Source of the DNA: Diadema setosum
Lineage: Eukaryota > Echinodermata > Echinoidea > Diadematoida > Diadematidae
Assembly (NCBI GenBank): GCA_033980235.1
Contig: CM067062.1
Span: 15,961,801-16,025,800, forward strand
Length of the DNA: 64,000 nt
Reading direction: 5' to 3'
The position numbers and the translations under genes are program-made. Below are positions 26,488 to 37,804 of this stretch, one piece after another (positions within the stretch are counted from its first letter, which is position 1; each line of letters opens with the position of its first letter). The notes beneath the pieces were generated by a model, which saw only the letters and a program-made list of their open reading frames with translations, did no database searches and was not told where the DNA came from.

Positions 26488-26743
26488 GGGTACTGTGGCA
26501 TAGTGGATAAGACTCCCGACTCCCAATCGGAGGACCAGAGTTCGAGTCCCGCCCAGTGCTTACGTCCTTGGAGAAGATGTTTTTACCCACCATGTCGCTC
26601 TCGACCCAGGTGTATAAATGGGTACCTGGCAACGCTGGGGTAATAATAATGGCAGGGCCCTCTGGTAGAGCAGTGGCAACACTGAAGAGGCTACCCTGGA
26701 TAAATAAGACCTTATTATTATTTATTATTATTATTATTATACA
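26488..26743 (+). mobile_element. tRNA-derived SINE (tRNA-Gly(CCC)-like head)
   Basis: The head at about 26490-26560 keeps A-box-like tggcatagtgg, an anticodon arm ccga-ctcccaa-tcgg (anticodon position CCC) and B-box-like gagttcgagtcccg; the acceptor arms gtactg/cagtgc pair. It continues into a body (gtccttggagaagatg... gacccaggtgtataaatggg) and ends in a (tta)n tail. The body and tail show a SINE, not a tRNA gene. Confidence 0.8.
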
Positions 26744-26764
26744 AGCCCTACTTTTTAAAAGTCC

Positions 26765-26975
26765 TCTCCGGGTCTAGGGCAATTATCCCCTGGGCAATTA
26801 CCCTGGAACCTTCCCCTGGCCCTAATCCTAATCCTAATCCGGAACCTAATACTAACCCTAACCCAAACTCCTAACCCTAAACCTAACCCTAACCCTAATC
26901 TTTACTCTAACCTTACCACTAACCAGTATTTAGCCGGGGATAATTGCCCTGTGCGATCTGGGGGTAACTTTTAGT
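26765..26975 (-). repeat. Dispersed repeat rich in ccctaa-like words (inverted copy of 15140-15360)
   Basis: Runs gtctagggcaattatcccctgg, then degenerate CCTAA/CCCTAA words, then ccagtatttagccggggataattgccctg. The order and ends mirror the copy at 15140-15360. Confidence 0.7.
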
Positions 26976-27149
26976 GCCTGGATACGGTCCCCTCCATTTC
27001 CAAGAACTTTGATTCGGCATTTGCCAATAGATCCGCATCTACCTTTGGTATACTATTACAGTTCACAGTATTTTCTTTGATTACATTGTTGTGCTTTCAA
27101 AATTAATGTCTAAGTACAATCGCTTTTTTCGCCAAAGGAAATGAAACAA

Positions 27150-29230
27150 ACGAGATCAAAATTAAATGAAGATCTTACTAAGGAAGACAAACGCATTTTT
27201 GTTTTTTCTTTGCAAATGGAGTTGAGTTTGATCTTTGCACCACGCTATAGGTTACAATTTATGATGGTAGGACAAGGGAATTGTAAAGTATACATAGATA
27301 ATTTTCAGGAGGATAACGTTTAGTCTTAAAAGAATACATTTTCTTTTTCTGGAGATGAAAGTTGTAGCATAACGTATATGATCATTCCAAGTTAGGTTTT
27401 GTTTGTTTTTTTTACTGATGAGAACACCTAAAAAATTGATAGAATTTTTACGCTCAATATGTACACTTATCAATCATTATTGTGCGTGTCATTTCGATGA
27501 GTATTATGCTTGAGATGAATATAATTTGTTGTATCAATATTATGTGAAAATCCATTATTTTCAAAGCAGTTCATGTATTTTATTTTGGTAACTGCAAGAA
27601 TTCCACTGCCATTTTGTTTATTTGTTTGTTTGTTTGTTTGTTTGTTTGTTTGTTTTTTGCCATCGCGTTTGCTTTTTTTCCCTATAACTGTACCAAAGCT
27701 AAATCCATCTAAACCCATATTGATCAAAATTCAAACATTTTTGATGATGCAAAAAAAAAAAAAAAAAATTAAAAGCCTATCATATAAATTTTGGATAAAC
27801 TAGGAGAGATAGAGCTAGGTGAATAATCATTAATTTGACAAGGATCATCTTTCTTAAAATCTGGGTTTACAATTCTGCAATTCTTAAAGAATTGGGACAT
27901 TTGCCAGAAAATATGGAGGGATTGAATATGTGAGTAAGTGAATCAGTCAATTTGATGTATAATATTTATGTTAACTGTTTGATCTTATCTGATCTGTTAA
28001 CTGATGTTCTTATTCTATCACAGCCAATTACCCCACTAAAATTCAGATCTTTCATAATATCAATAATTTCTGTAGGATTTGTAGGATTTAAAAATTACTA
28101 CGAAGAGGTAGTTTCAGGAAGAAATTTCAAGAAATATCAATTTTTGTCATCAGATTTATTTGCCAGACTAGGGTCAATATTATTTGCTTAAATATGTTTA
28201 TATGTTTGGGAACTGATGTTCTTACTCTATCACAGCCAATTTCCCCACTAAAATTCAGATCTTTCCTAATATTGTATCAATAATTGCTCTAGGATTTGTA
28301 GGATTTAAAAATTACAATGAAGAAATAAGTTCTGGAAGAAATTTCAAAAAATCTTCATTTTTGTCATGATTTATTTGCCAGATTAGGATTGATATTAAGA
28401 GAGAGAGAAGAAAAAAAAAAGAATTGTATAGTAAATATGGGAAGATAATCACATATATCAAAATACAATAAGCCGCTAATAATTTCTTTATCAAAAACGT
28501 TCGAAAATATATTATCTATTAAGTGGATGAAACAGAATTGATTCTTGCTGGTTTGTTTATATGCGGATAACAACCAATTGAAAACATCAAAGGAAGATTT
28601 TTTTTTTCAAAATTCCTATCATTGTCATAATTAGATAATGATGCACTGTATAGTAATATGAAAAATCAGCCATTGAACATAATTGTTTATTTCTACGTGA
28701 AAACAGCAAGAATATTTTCCAAATCTTCAAAAAATAACTGATTATAACTTTAAGAGGGTCTATAAATCAGACCGACAATTGTATTTTCGTTGTTTAAATG
28801 TTCTAATTCTACAAATGATACGTGACATTCTTCAAATGAAATATCAGATGTAACTTTACTTTGCAAATTTTGATGAATGTAAAACCGTATATAACACCTC
28901 CACCTTTCCTTTCTTCACGGTTTGCTCTTACCGTAGGATATTTTCATATTAATAGATTTCCTGATTATATTAGATAGAGTCGCTGAAGAAAAGTGGAACC
29001 AAGCTTCTGTGATACCAACAATTCAATCAAAGAAAATTATCAACAGTGTAAAGAAGGGTTTCGAAAGATTCAAAGTTCTTACTTTAACTCCTGTAGTGTA
29101 CATGTAACTAAAGTTCTTAGAGTTTCTGAAATTCTTAACAAATTTGATAGTTGCATAATAACTACTGTCAGAAGTTGAGGGGTTAAACTCAAAACAGGTT
29201 TGCTGCATGAAATCCATAAACACACCACCT
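27150..29230 (-). mobile_element. Decayed non-LTR retrotransposon (AP endonuclease + RT), minus strand
   Basis: Reading the minus strand from 29230 down, endonuclease pieces appear (GITEAW near 29010; GGGV, then LEHLNNENTIVGLIYRPS near 28750-28900; IDNIFSNVFDKEIISGLLYFDICDYLPIF near 28410-28530), given here in short parts. RT pieces follow (FKKDDPCQINDYSPSSI near 27800-27870; SINFLGVLIS and LTWNDHI near 27390-27450; QLNSICKEKTKMR near 27200). Frameshifts and stops separate them, and most of the RT palm is missing or replaced by a (TTTG)n run (about 27615-27657). It is a dead copy of a CR1/L2/Rex-type LINE; the exact clade is not resolved. Confidence 0.8.
27999..28400. repeat. Tandem duplication inside the LINE (~212-bp period)
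   Basis: The segment 27999-28200 (aactgatgttcttattctatcacagccaatt... to gccagactagggtcaatatta) recurs at 28211-28400 with about 10-15% differences. Confidence 0.8.
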
Positions 29231-31256
29231 ACTGTATTTCAGATCAATCTGATAACTCTTCATGAAATAGGGTCCAGAACGAACACGATATCGAAATGCT
29301 TGCGATCGGACTACTGAGCGCAGGGCAGGCACGGAAGTCAATATGCACCATGCAGAGTTGCGGATGATTGCCGAGGGTTAATGTTATATGCACGCTTAAC
29401 TTATCAGTGGGCGAAAAACCTCTTTCTGCTTTTTAGCGCTGAATCAAGAATACCCATACAGGTAGATGTCTATCAGGTATCATTAGTGAGCCTTATCAAA
29501 GCCACACAAAAATGTGATTTTCAAGTTCCTTCAAATGTAAGAAATGTTTTCTTTCTTTCTCCCTCGTTAGCATTCCCCCAAACGTTTCCCCTCCCTTCTT
29601 TCTCTCTTTAACAAACCAAATAATAATAATAATGATAATAATAATCATAATGATACTAATGATAATAACAATAATAACAAAAATAATAATAATAACTGGC
29701 ACTAAGGAAATATCATTTATGTGGACTTCTTTACATTGGATTACAAAGATTCGTGATGTCTTCAAGTCATATGAAGAAAGAAAATTATTATAAATTGCTC
29801 TAATTTGTGCATTCATTATATCAAGTATATCATGAAGAAGAATGTATGAATTAATAGCTTCAAAATTGGTAACATTTTCAACCTCAAGTATAGTTTTCAT
29901 TTTCATCAAACATCACAAACTTTGACTGCCGCACGCAGGGAGTTATACTCAAAGCAATGATCAAATAAAAGTTGTTTGTTGGTGTTCATACTGCAGGGTA
30001 TCATTAATTCTAATTTCTTTTGTGAGGGGGTAGTTTGTTCCATTGCTCAGATTTAGATAGATACAGTACAATTTTTCTTAGAAGATTCAGAGTAAAAAGA
30101 AGATGCCTGCTGGCGAAGCAAATTTTCTTTCTCACCCATACATACAAGCTACAATCAAAACTTATATATATGTATACATACTATATTAGATGAATATCAT
30201 ATTAAGAGAATATAGTATTATATCAAAGAAAAACTCTAATATATTAAAGATAAACTCTCACCTTGCTTACGACCAACTGTTTGATGAATGAAACAGCGAC
30301 GAAGATGATCTTCAGGGCGCTAAGAGGGTTATCTTCAGGGCAGATAATTGTGACGAAAAATTGCAGTCAGTTGGCAATATTTATTCATTGTATACCTCTC
30401 CACACAGCCATGGCAAGGTGTTCTGTTCCCAACCAGTGCGCCGTAATGCAAACACTTCAGGCCAAATACGCAAATTTCATTGGTTGATATCAGGGCTACG
30501 CACTGGGGCTGCGTACTGTGAGAAAAAAAAAACGGACACGTCAAGCTCACATTGTGAGTTATTGAGAGACAATGATATATTTAAGATATGAATTGTGCCT
30601 AACTCTGTACTGACTCAAGTACGACAGTCTTAGTCGACAAAATAATGTATCTCTTCATAATAAAGTACAGTTATCTACGCTTTATCTGATAGAACTGGTT
30701 AGGATAGTCTCAATGATTGCTGAATAAGCAGAACAGACTTCGCGGTGGACACGTGCATAACCGGGCACAAAAAGTGCTGACGTTAGAGAAATATTCTATT
30801 TCTTTAAAATTCTACAGCTACCATCCTTGGCTACAGACCTTTCACCTAACAAAGTCCTGTCTACTACTGCCAAACCTTCAACCATTAAAAAAAAAGAGCC
30901 TTAGCTACAGACACAACATCATTAATCTCTCTTTTAACACATTGGTCATGTTAGTTGTCAAGACGCATATAATAATTTTGCTGATTTCGTCTGAGAGTGC
31001 TTCCTTTAAAAATGTTCTTCTTGGATTGTGGGGATTCGTAAAAGATGTACTCACGAAATTTTATAATTGGCATTGTAAACCGCGAGTAAGGAGAGATGGC
31101 GTTTTGCAGTGGCGTGCATTCTTTGTTTATGTTGTTGTTTGTGTGCATGATTACGTTTAATGTATTCGTCATTAAACACTACAAAGCTGAGAAATAGAAA
31201 CTATAGAGGGATGCATGGATAAATGCCAAAATGCATTTGTGATATAGAGAATAAAT

Positions 31257-31258
<2 letters not shown>
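29231..31258. other. Intergenic DNA, no gene supported
   Basis: Contains an (aat/att)n tract (about 29620-29700) and AT-rich DNA. An open frame at 30717-31160 begins at TTG and has no recognised domain. Nothing further can be assigned. Confidence 0.45.
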
Positions 31259-31310
<52 letters not shown>

Positions 31311-31661
31311 TTATTTATTTATGGGCGAGAGTAAGGATGAGAAGATAGACGTAGCTTTAGTCCTCACAGTTTGACTTTTATTCTCGAACTTTCTGGCCCT
31401 GCCCTTTATCAAGACTGAGGGTCAAAGAATTCCGACAAAACAATTATGATGGATACAGAAATGTTCTGGAGCCATCATCATTGTTTTGTCCGATTTCTTT
31501 GACCCTCAGTCTTGATAAAGGGCAGGGCCAGAAAGCTCGGAAATCAAAATCAAACTGTGAGGATTCAACCTACGTGTATCGTCTCATCCTTACTCTCACC
31601 TACACACTGCTAAGATGAGACGGCCCAGTGGTTTAACAACTGAAAACACACCTTTCACACT

Positions 31662-31724
<63 letters not shown>
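31259..31724. mobile_element. Palindromic foldback element between two (TA)n runs
   Basis: (TA)n at 31259-31306 and 31663-31724 flank a ~280-bp palindrome. ttctggccctgccctttatcaagactgagggtcaaag (starts about 31390) is mirrored by ctttgaccctcagtcttgataaagggcagggccagaa (ends about 31534), and outer words gagagtaaggatgaga (31326) and tctcatccttactctc (about 31582) also mirror. Non-coding. Confidence 0.8.
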
Positions 31725-31726
<2 letters not shown>

Positions 31727-32534
31727 ATTATATATTTATGACATGTTTTTTTCATTCTATGTATCTTTTTTGTACATATTTCAATGTTTTCATACTGATT
31801 CAGGTAAGATGTCTGCAATATTCATCCTGCCTGCTGCTATGTATGTTACCCAATAAAAGTACCTTTTCAATTCATTTTTTCAATAATATTAGAGGTAGCA
31901 CTAATATACTATATACTACATGAAAACAAGGATATATATATAAAGAACATTAAATAAGATGAATATACAAATTAAAAAGGTAAAAAGTTATAACCATTTG
32001 CTTTAAAGATGATTATTAACTAATCTTCTGTACTTTCATGTAATAAACTTGGCAAGTAGCACCTTCGTTTAGTATTGAATAACTCATTCATTCATTTTCA
32101 TAGTATTTGGCCTGATTATGCATATCTTTGGATTATTTGGAAGAATTTTGAAGAAGTTTAAAGGTCCAGTTTACCTTTGGGAGCAGTGATTTCAAAAATG
32201 TGCAAAATATCATATTTGATGCATATATGTAGGTCTGTTAAATCACAAAACATCCTACCATATAAAAAATTTTGCAATAAAGCCTAAAATATAAGGAGAT
32301 ATCAATGTTTTTCTCAATAAACCGTAACTGTAGACGGTTTAGTCCGGAAACATTTTTATTATAACTATTGTTCATATTTTGTGTATTTAACAATACTTAA
32401 CATCCATTACACGGATTCAAATTTTTACAGTGGTTGTTTTTATCCCTAACTCACATTTTAGAACTATTTTAAAGCACTAATGCTGGGTTTTTGTTTCATC
32501 TGCAAATGGTAAATTGTGCCTTTAACAGCAGCAT

Positions 32535-32715
32535 GAAAAAAGATGATCACCTCTAATACCCAGATGTAAAGTGTTCCCCCCCCCCCCCCACAAGGCAGTG
32601 ACGATCTTGCTAAAAGACACAACCGCCGCCAGCCAGTTTAGACTCGAGCCAGGGTCCTCGTGACCGACGCCATGGGCTGATGGGTCTGTTCGTTTCTATT
32701 GCGCTACAATATCTT
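32535..32715 (-). mobile_element. tRNA-derived SINE fragment, minus strand
   Basis: On the minus strand: A-box-like tagcgcaatag, then cagcccatggcgtcgg and B-box-like ctggctcgagtct, followed by ggttgtgtcttttagcaaga and, after a poly-G run, acactttacatctgggtatt. This order (tRNA head, gtgtc..t..gcaaga, cactttac) matches the usual deuterostome tRNA-SINE body and resembles the SINE at 26488. Confidence 0.65.
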
Positions 32716-32769
32716 CTCTAAAGATGACAGCACACAATGATATGATAGTGTGTCCCATTCCTCTTCCAG

Positions 32770-33060
32770 TGCTGTGGCGACGGCAACAGGTGCTCAAGGT
32801 GCCATCGCTGGAGACGTACAAATGCTGTACCGCTCAGTATTTACATTCTATTCACAATAGGGAATATTGTCAATAAACATGATAAATTCAAGTTTGACAT
32901 CAGCATCTCCAGACGTGCTTTATCCGCACGTGGCTATCCATTAATTGGATCATGTTGGAATACTAATTAAGTGTGATCAGAGAAGTCGGTACATCACCTT
33001 TATGGGGAAAAAAGTCAAGTCATTGTTTCATTGCTTTTGGGGAGGAGCAGTTTAGATGGA
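32770..33060. repeat. Dispersed duplication, copy A (partner at 34040-34310)
   Basis: Shares the ordered words acaggtg, ggtgccatcg, tacagtatttac..ctatt, atatcagcatctccaaac, cgcacgtggctatccattaa, gtgatcagaga and catcacctttatgg with the second copy, at lower identity between words. No coding signal is visible. Confidence 0.7.
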
Positions 33061-33115
33061 ATTTGTAGCTGTGAAGTCGAAGAGAGAAAATGAGTTGTGA
33101 AAATAGCAGTATCGT

Positions 33116-33211
33116 AGAGACAGATTAGAAGTAGCTATCTTGCATCGTATAGTGGTGATGGTAAGAGACAGATTAGAAGTAGCTATCTTGCATCGTATAG
33201 TGGTGATGGTA
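33116..33211. repeat. Perfect 48-bp tandem duplication
   Basis: agagacagattagaagtagc... through ...tagtggtgatggta occurs twice in a row with a 48-bp period and no visible mismatch, which points to a recent event. Confidence 0.9.
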
Positions 33212-33403
33212 AAAGCTGTGGGATGTTAGCAGTAGAATTATAGAGAGTAGCAACTGTCGTAACAGTAACAGCATTAGTAGTAGTAGACCTAGTAGTTATT
33301 GTAGAAAATATCAAAGTGTTTGAAGTAGCAGCAATAGTATACTCGTTTAAACATATCACCAGCATTAGTTGTCGTTGATAGTAAAACGTGAAGCATAAGT
33401 TAA

Positions 33404-33722
33404 AGGGATGCTATATTATTGGTAGATGAGAATTCAGCATTTAACTTTTTGCGAGATACATGTATTTGAAAACCACAATGTAAAGAAATCTACAATTCTA
33501 GAGAAATTCAAAGTTTGATAAAAAATTGGTTTTGAAATGGCTGAGGTATCCAAAACAAAGTAAAACATCCTCATAAAAGGTGGGTCCCACCCTTTATGAG
33601 GATTGCTTTGTGTTGGATATCTCAGCCATTTCAAAACCGATTTTCACCAAATGAATTCTTTTAATTCCTTTTTGATGCTCTTTCATATCTCAGTCATAAG
33701 AGGTTTCTCATTATCTCAAACA
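33404..33722. mobile_element. Palindromic TTAA-type MITE, copy 3
   Basis: Left TTAA (33400-33403) then agggatgc. ttggttttgaaatggctgaggtatcc is mirrored by ggatatctcagccatttcaaaacc, with the turn near 33585 (aaaggtgggtcccacccttt). The right end is lost or extended beyond 33722. Confidence 0.8.
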
Positions 33723-34039
33723 ATCATGGCCAAAAAAAGAAAGAAAGAAAGAAAAGATGGAAACCTCAAACCCCATGCCCATGAGCATGCCTAGAATAGA
33801 ACTACGAAATGGCTTATTGGCATCATCCCCCCCCCCCCCCCACTGTAGAAAACAATAAATTGTACGGCTTAACAATGAAGATGAACTGCACCAGGTTGTT
33901 GAGAACAATATAAGGTTAAACGTGAAATGAATGCAAAGTGAAACATTGTGAGAACATTAGAATATTTGGCACTGGTGAGCTGAGTGCAATGGAACATGAC
34001 TAGGCACACAGTGACACGATTACATTGACCCCCGGATCT

Positions 34040-34310
34040 ATGGTGCTGACAACAGGTGTACACGGTGCCACCGTACAAAATGTCACTGTGTGGTACAGTA
34101 TTTACTTTCTATTAGTATTACTTGATGTTATCTATTTATAAATTCTAATGTAATATCAGCATTTCCAAACTTGTTTTGTCCTCATGTGGCTATCCATTAA
34201 CTTGAGCTCGTGACAACTGCGCGTGATCAGAGATATTGCTACATCGGCTTTATGGAAAGATGATAATATGCTATGTCATCTTTTCATTGTCTTAGGGAGA
34301 AGAAGGAGTA
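34040..34310. repeat. Dispersed duplication, copy B (partner at 32770-33060)
   Basis: Same word order as copy A: acaggtgtacacggtgccac, tacagtatttac, atatcagcatttccaaac, catgtggctatccattaa, cgtgatcagaga, catcggctttatgg. The copies are separated by about 1.27 kb, with a younger MITE between them. Confidence 0.7.
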
Positions 34311-34427
34311 AGCGTAGAATTAATTATTGGTACCAGTACAGAGAGGTGATGAGGCTCAATCGGTCATATCGCATCCTCCTCGCAGTCAAAATGATTCTGG
34401 TTATATTCCCATTGGCCCGAAGTACAA

Positions 34428-34715
34428 ATGAAACCATGGTTTAAACCATGGACAAAAACCATGGAGCGCCAAGTGTTGCATGGAATATTTCATTACGAAA
34501 TCAGTTATTTCGTCGATGAAATGTTTATTTTGTAACGAATGACAACGTTTTGTAACTAAATGAACATTTCGTCCACGAAATGATAATTTTGTTAACGAAA
34601 CGGTCATTTTGTCGACGAAATGAACAATTTCGTAACGAAATATTCCGTGCGACACTTGGCTCTCTTTTGTTGTTTTTTTTTGTGTGTGTGTGCATGGTTT
34701 AAACCATGGTTTCAT
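34428..34715. mobile_element. Foldback element with atgaaaccatggtttaaacc ends and tttcgtnnacgaaa internal units
   Basis: Both ends carry the 20-bp inverted repeat atgaaaccatggtttaaacc. The interior (34480-34650) is a series of about six palindromic units of the type atttcgt-n-acgaaat at ~22-bp spacing. Near the ends, gccaagtg and cacttggc also mirror. Confidence 0.85.
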
Positions 34716-35097
34716 TGTTACCACCTTCGTGAATTCTAGCCATTGAGTCCTGTGTAATCATGCCGTCTCCTCTAGTATAGAGAGGCAAAAACACCCTGTC
34801 TCTCGGATAGGGCATGAACAGGTAAAGGCCATTTGTACCAACAGGGCATGTTGGTTTTTAAACTCAGAGATAAGCATCATTGATGTAATGATCATTAAGA
34901 TAACCATTTAGGATGGTGCTTACCAGCACATCCATTTGACAGCAAACGAGATTTTTTTTTTTGATTTTTTTTTTTTAACATCAATGGAAAATGATTGTCA
35001 ATACATTTAATGCAAAATAATGAAATAGATGCTGGACCATTCTGGTCACCTAGTCAACCCAAGTTCACCCTTACTTTGATCATGACAGATGAATACC

Positions 35098-35255
35098 TAG
35101 TCTGGTTTCCAGACCCTTTGCCAACTGGACTCCGCGGCGACGAAGTCGCCGCCTTTGCGAGAAAATCAACTTAAACTATACTAGTTTTCGACGTTGAGGG
35201 CGTTAATATCATGGATAGCGAAATAGTATGGGCAGAGGGTCTGGAAGCCAGACTA
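35098..35255. mobile_element. 158-bp MITE with perfect 9-bp target duplication (Mutator-like)
   Basis: Terminal inverted repeats tagtctggtttccagaccct and agggtctggaagccagacta. Flanked on both sides by atgaatacc (35089-35097 and 35256-35264), a perfect 9-bp direct repeat. Nine-base duplications are typical of MULE elements; superfamily is inferred. Confidence 0.85.
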
Positions 35256-35361
35256 ATGAATACCATACGTTGGTCGCGGTCTGTCGAATTACGTTGGGCA
35301 AGTTTATGCATATCTATTATCGCCTCGAAAACCTAACCAACAGAAAAAAAAGCCTGATCAT

Positions 35362-35527
35362 CAGGGGCGGATCCAGGGAGGACCGCAACCGGCGCACGCC
35401 CCCCCCCCCCTTTATTTTTTTTTAAACAAAAGAAATAAAAAGAACAAAATGGGGGGAGGGGTGCGTGCGCCCCCCTTTAATTTTGTAAACACGCCCCCTC
35501 TTTACGGAATTCCTGGATCCGCCCCTG
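35362..35527. mobile_element. MITE with caggggcggatccagg ends (hAT-like), second copy
   Basis: Ends caggggcggatccagg and cctggatccgcccctg are perfect inverses. Flanks share gatcat on both sides (35356-35361, 35528-35533). Same family as 4349-4509, including the internal aaacaaaagaaat and the tttacggaattcctgg at the right end. Confidence 0.8.
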
Positions 35528-35533
35528 GATCAT

Positions 35534-36300
35534 TATTATGTGCCCATGTGCACATGAGGTAAACTCCAAGCTGGCTGCATAGTTGCATCATGATAGGTTT
35601 TCACATTGATGAATACATTCATACTCGTCTAGTCAACATACTGTTTGCTACCGATTGCAAAGGTATGTTATTTTTTTTAAAAAAAATATCCATAAATTTT
35701 CATTACTTTGTCCGACGGTCGATAGATGGCGCGATACATGATCTCTCTGTCTATAATTGGCTATTGCCCAGCAGCTGAAGGCGTAGACGAATTTTGTAAA
35801 TAAATCAATGCACATGTCCGAACTCCATCACTTTTTTTCATAACAATAATTATACCAAAATAAATCTGGGGGAAAACTTTAAATACTAGTAAGCCAAACA
35901 AGTCTGTCGAAAAAAAAAAAAAAACTTTTTAGGTGTGATTGATGAGGGTGATCCCTTTTACAAAATACACCTCGAGGCTAAACACTCTTCCTTCTTTCGG
36001 CGTAGGGTCAGAAAACAGGTAAAATGTTGACCCCTTACTGTCCGGAGATTCAGCAGACCCTTACATACCCTGTACATATTTCTGGTTCGGTCAATGAATT
36101 CTCAACCAAAACTATTGAATTTTGAACTATTGAACTCGATAATCGCCTCGCTATGTGAAACATGCGATACTGTGTTGTTCTTTTTTTTTTATTTGCGTCA
36201 AGTTTCATAGTGAAAATAAAATAAAACTTACTTGCATATTTCTTTTAGTTCAATTCGTTAACGTTTATTTGAACAGTGAATTATATTTTCACTTTAAAGT
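35534..36300. other. Intergenic DNA, no gene seen
   Basis: AT-rich, with short homopolymers. No ORF with recognisable similarity. Confidence 0.4.
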
Positions 36301-36309
36301 TAATCTGAG

Positions 36310-36860
36310 AAAAAATGAGCAAAATGTTACAAGCACAACAGCGAAATTCTGATCAAAATCTGATTAAAGGAAGTTATGAAATTCAATGATTCGCTAATTT
36401 TTGCAAAAAAAAAAAAAGATCTGGAGCATTTTGATATGAATATGCAAATTATTGAGAATTTGATGTAATCACCTCATAATAATTTTCCATCGACTGTGTA
36501 AACAGAAATGACAAAAAAAAAATCAAATTTCCTGCAATAAAAGTGTAAAATATTATATTATTTCTCACTGCATAACCTTAAATAGATGAATTAGTCAGAT
36601 GTGTTACGATTTGAGACAGTGGCCTGATTAAAAAAAAAAAAAAAAAAAAAACCCTGAAAAATGTCAAGATTTATTACATATGTACAAGTTGTGAGGGGAT
36701 GACATCATCACCTCATCACGTATTCATGTTGCAATTGACTGTTCAAGAACTGTTTTCGTGAAAAAAGCGAAACTTCACAAATTCATAACTGTCCTAATTT
36801 TTATACGATTTTGATCAATTTTCACTGATGCGCTTGTAAAATTGTACTCTTTCTTTTCAG
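36310..36860. repeat. Imperfect palindromic repeat related to 12830-13440
   Basis: Words aggaagttatgaaattcaatgattcgc, tgatatgaatatgcaaatt and gatgtaatcacctcat are mirrored by gatgacatcatcacctcat, tattcatgttgcaattgactg and cgaaacttcacaaattcataac. The same words occur in the repeat in subtilase intron 7. Confidence 0.55.
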
Positions 36861-36994
36861 ATTACCTTTGACTGGTCCGGAGTGCCTCTGTACGTGCATC
36901 GTTTCTTTATATACAATTTTTGGTGAACTTTCTTTCTTTATCTATTATAGTCTCATGTCGAACTAATTGGTAGGTATGAAAGACTTTGACTTTT

Positions 36995-37263
36995 ATTTTT
37001 ATTATTATTATTTTTTTTTTTTTTTTTGGGGGGGGGGGAGAATGCCTTTCCACTGTTTGATATACCATCTTCGAATTTTTAAACCTAACTGTTACCATTA
37101 TGCAGAAATAGGGGAGGAGGGAGGTGCAGGAGCAGGGAGGGAGAGACAGAGAGAGAGGGAGAGACCCACTCTGAAAAGAGTGATCAGAGAGGGACAAAGT
37201 CTCCGATCTCGCTCAAACATGCCAGCACACAATGAACCCCCCCCCCCCCCCCCCCCCCCCCCC
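36995..37263. repeat. Poly-T/poly-G, GA-rich and poly-C tracts
   Basis: Low-complexity runs at 37008-37040, 37110-37165 and 37237-37263 upstream of the membrane-protein gene. ORFs through them are not genes. 37264-37804 is the probable 5' flank; no convincing core promoter was recognised. Confidence 0.8.
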
Positions 37264-37804
37264 GTCCTAAGACAGTGAACCGTAATACCTGGAACAATGA
37301 TCAATGGGTGCGAACTATGTCCCCTCGGACCCATAACTGCACCCACGCTCTATCGTTTTATATGCAGCACTCTATAGCACGGGTGCATGGATCACTGAAA
37401 GCCTGTTGTGCACGATAAGAGCTATGGGGACGGGTGGTGGCCATAGTAAGTGGAATAGGTCGCTCGTGAGTATCTGAATTCGACTTTCTTCATAGACTGC
37501 TTGAAAGTGTTATTGTGCTATGATTGTTCCGTTAGTGCACAGCTCCATGGTTAGTGCAAAGTACATTGTAAAGAAGGACCTGCAGTACTCCAGTATCCCT
37601 ACATTACATACGCCCAACGCGAAAGAGTGTCTGCCCCTACTCAGGTACAGCTTCATTGTATTACGTGGTGTACGGTAACAGTGGGAACCAAGAGTTATAC
37701 GTTTTGCGAGAAATCACGCAGAGATTGGAATCTGGCAACTCTTCGTTCTGTCTTCGACACAGTGCAAGTTCTCTTGATTTAATTAATGTGATTTTGTCTT
37801 CAAC

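Noticed and set aside
26490..26560. Functional tRNA-Gly gene
   Set aside because: The anticodon stem has a mismatch and the sequence continues into a SINE body and (tta)n tail.
30717..31160. 147-aa plus-strand open frame
   Set aside because: Begins at TTG, has no recognised domain, and contains low-complexity lysine and leucine runs; no splice context supports an exon.
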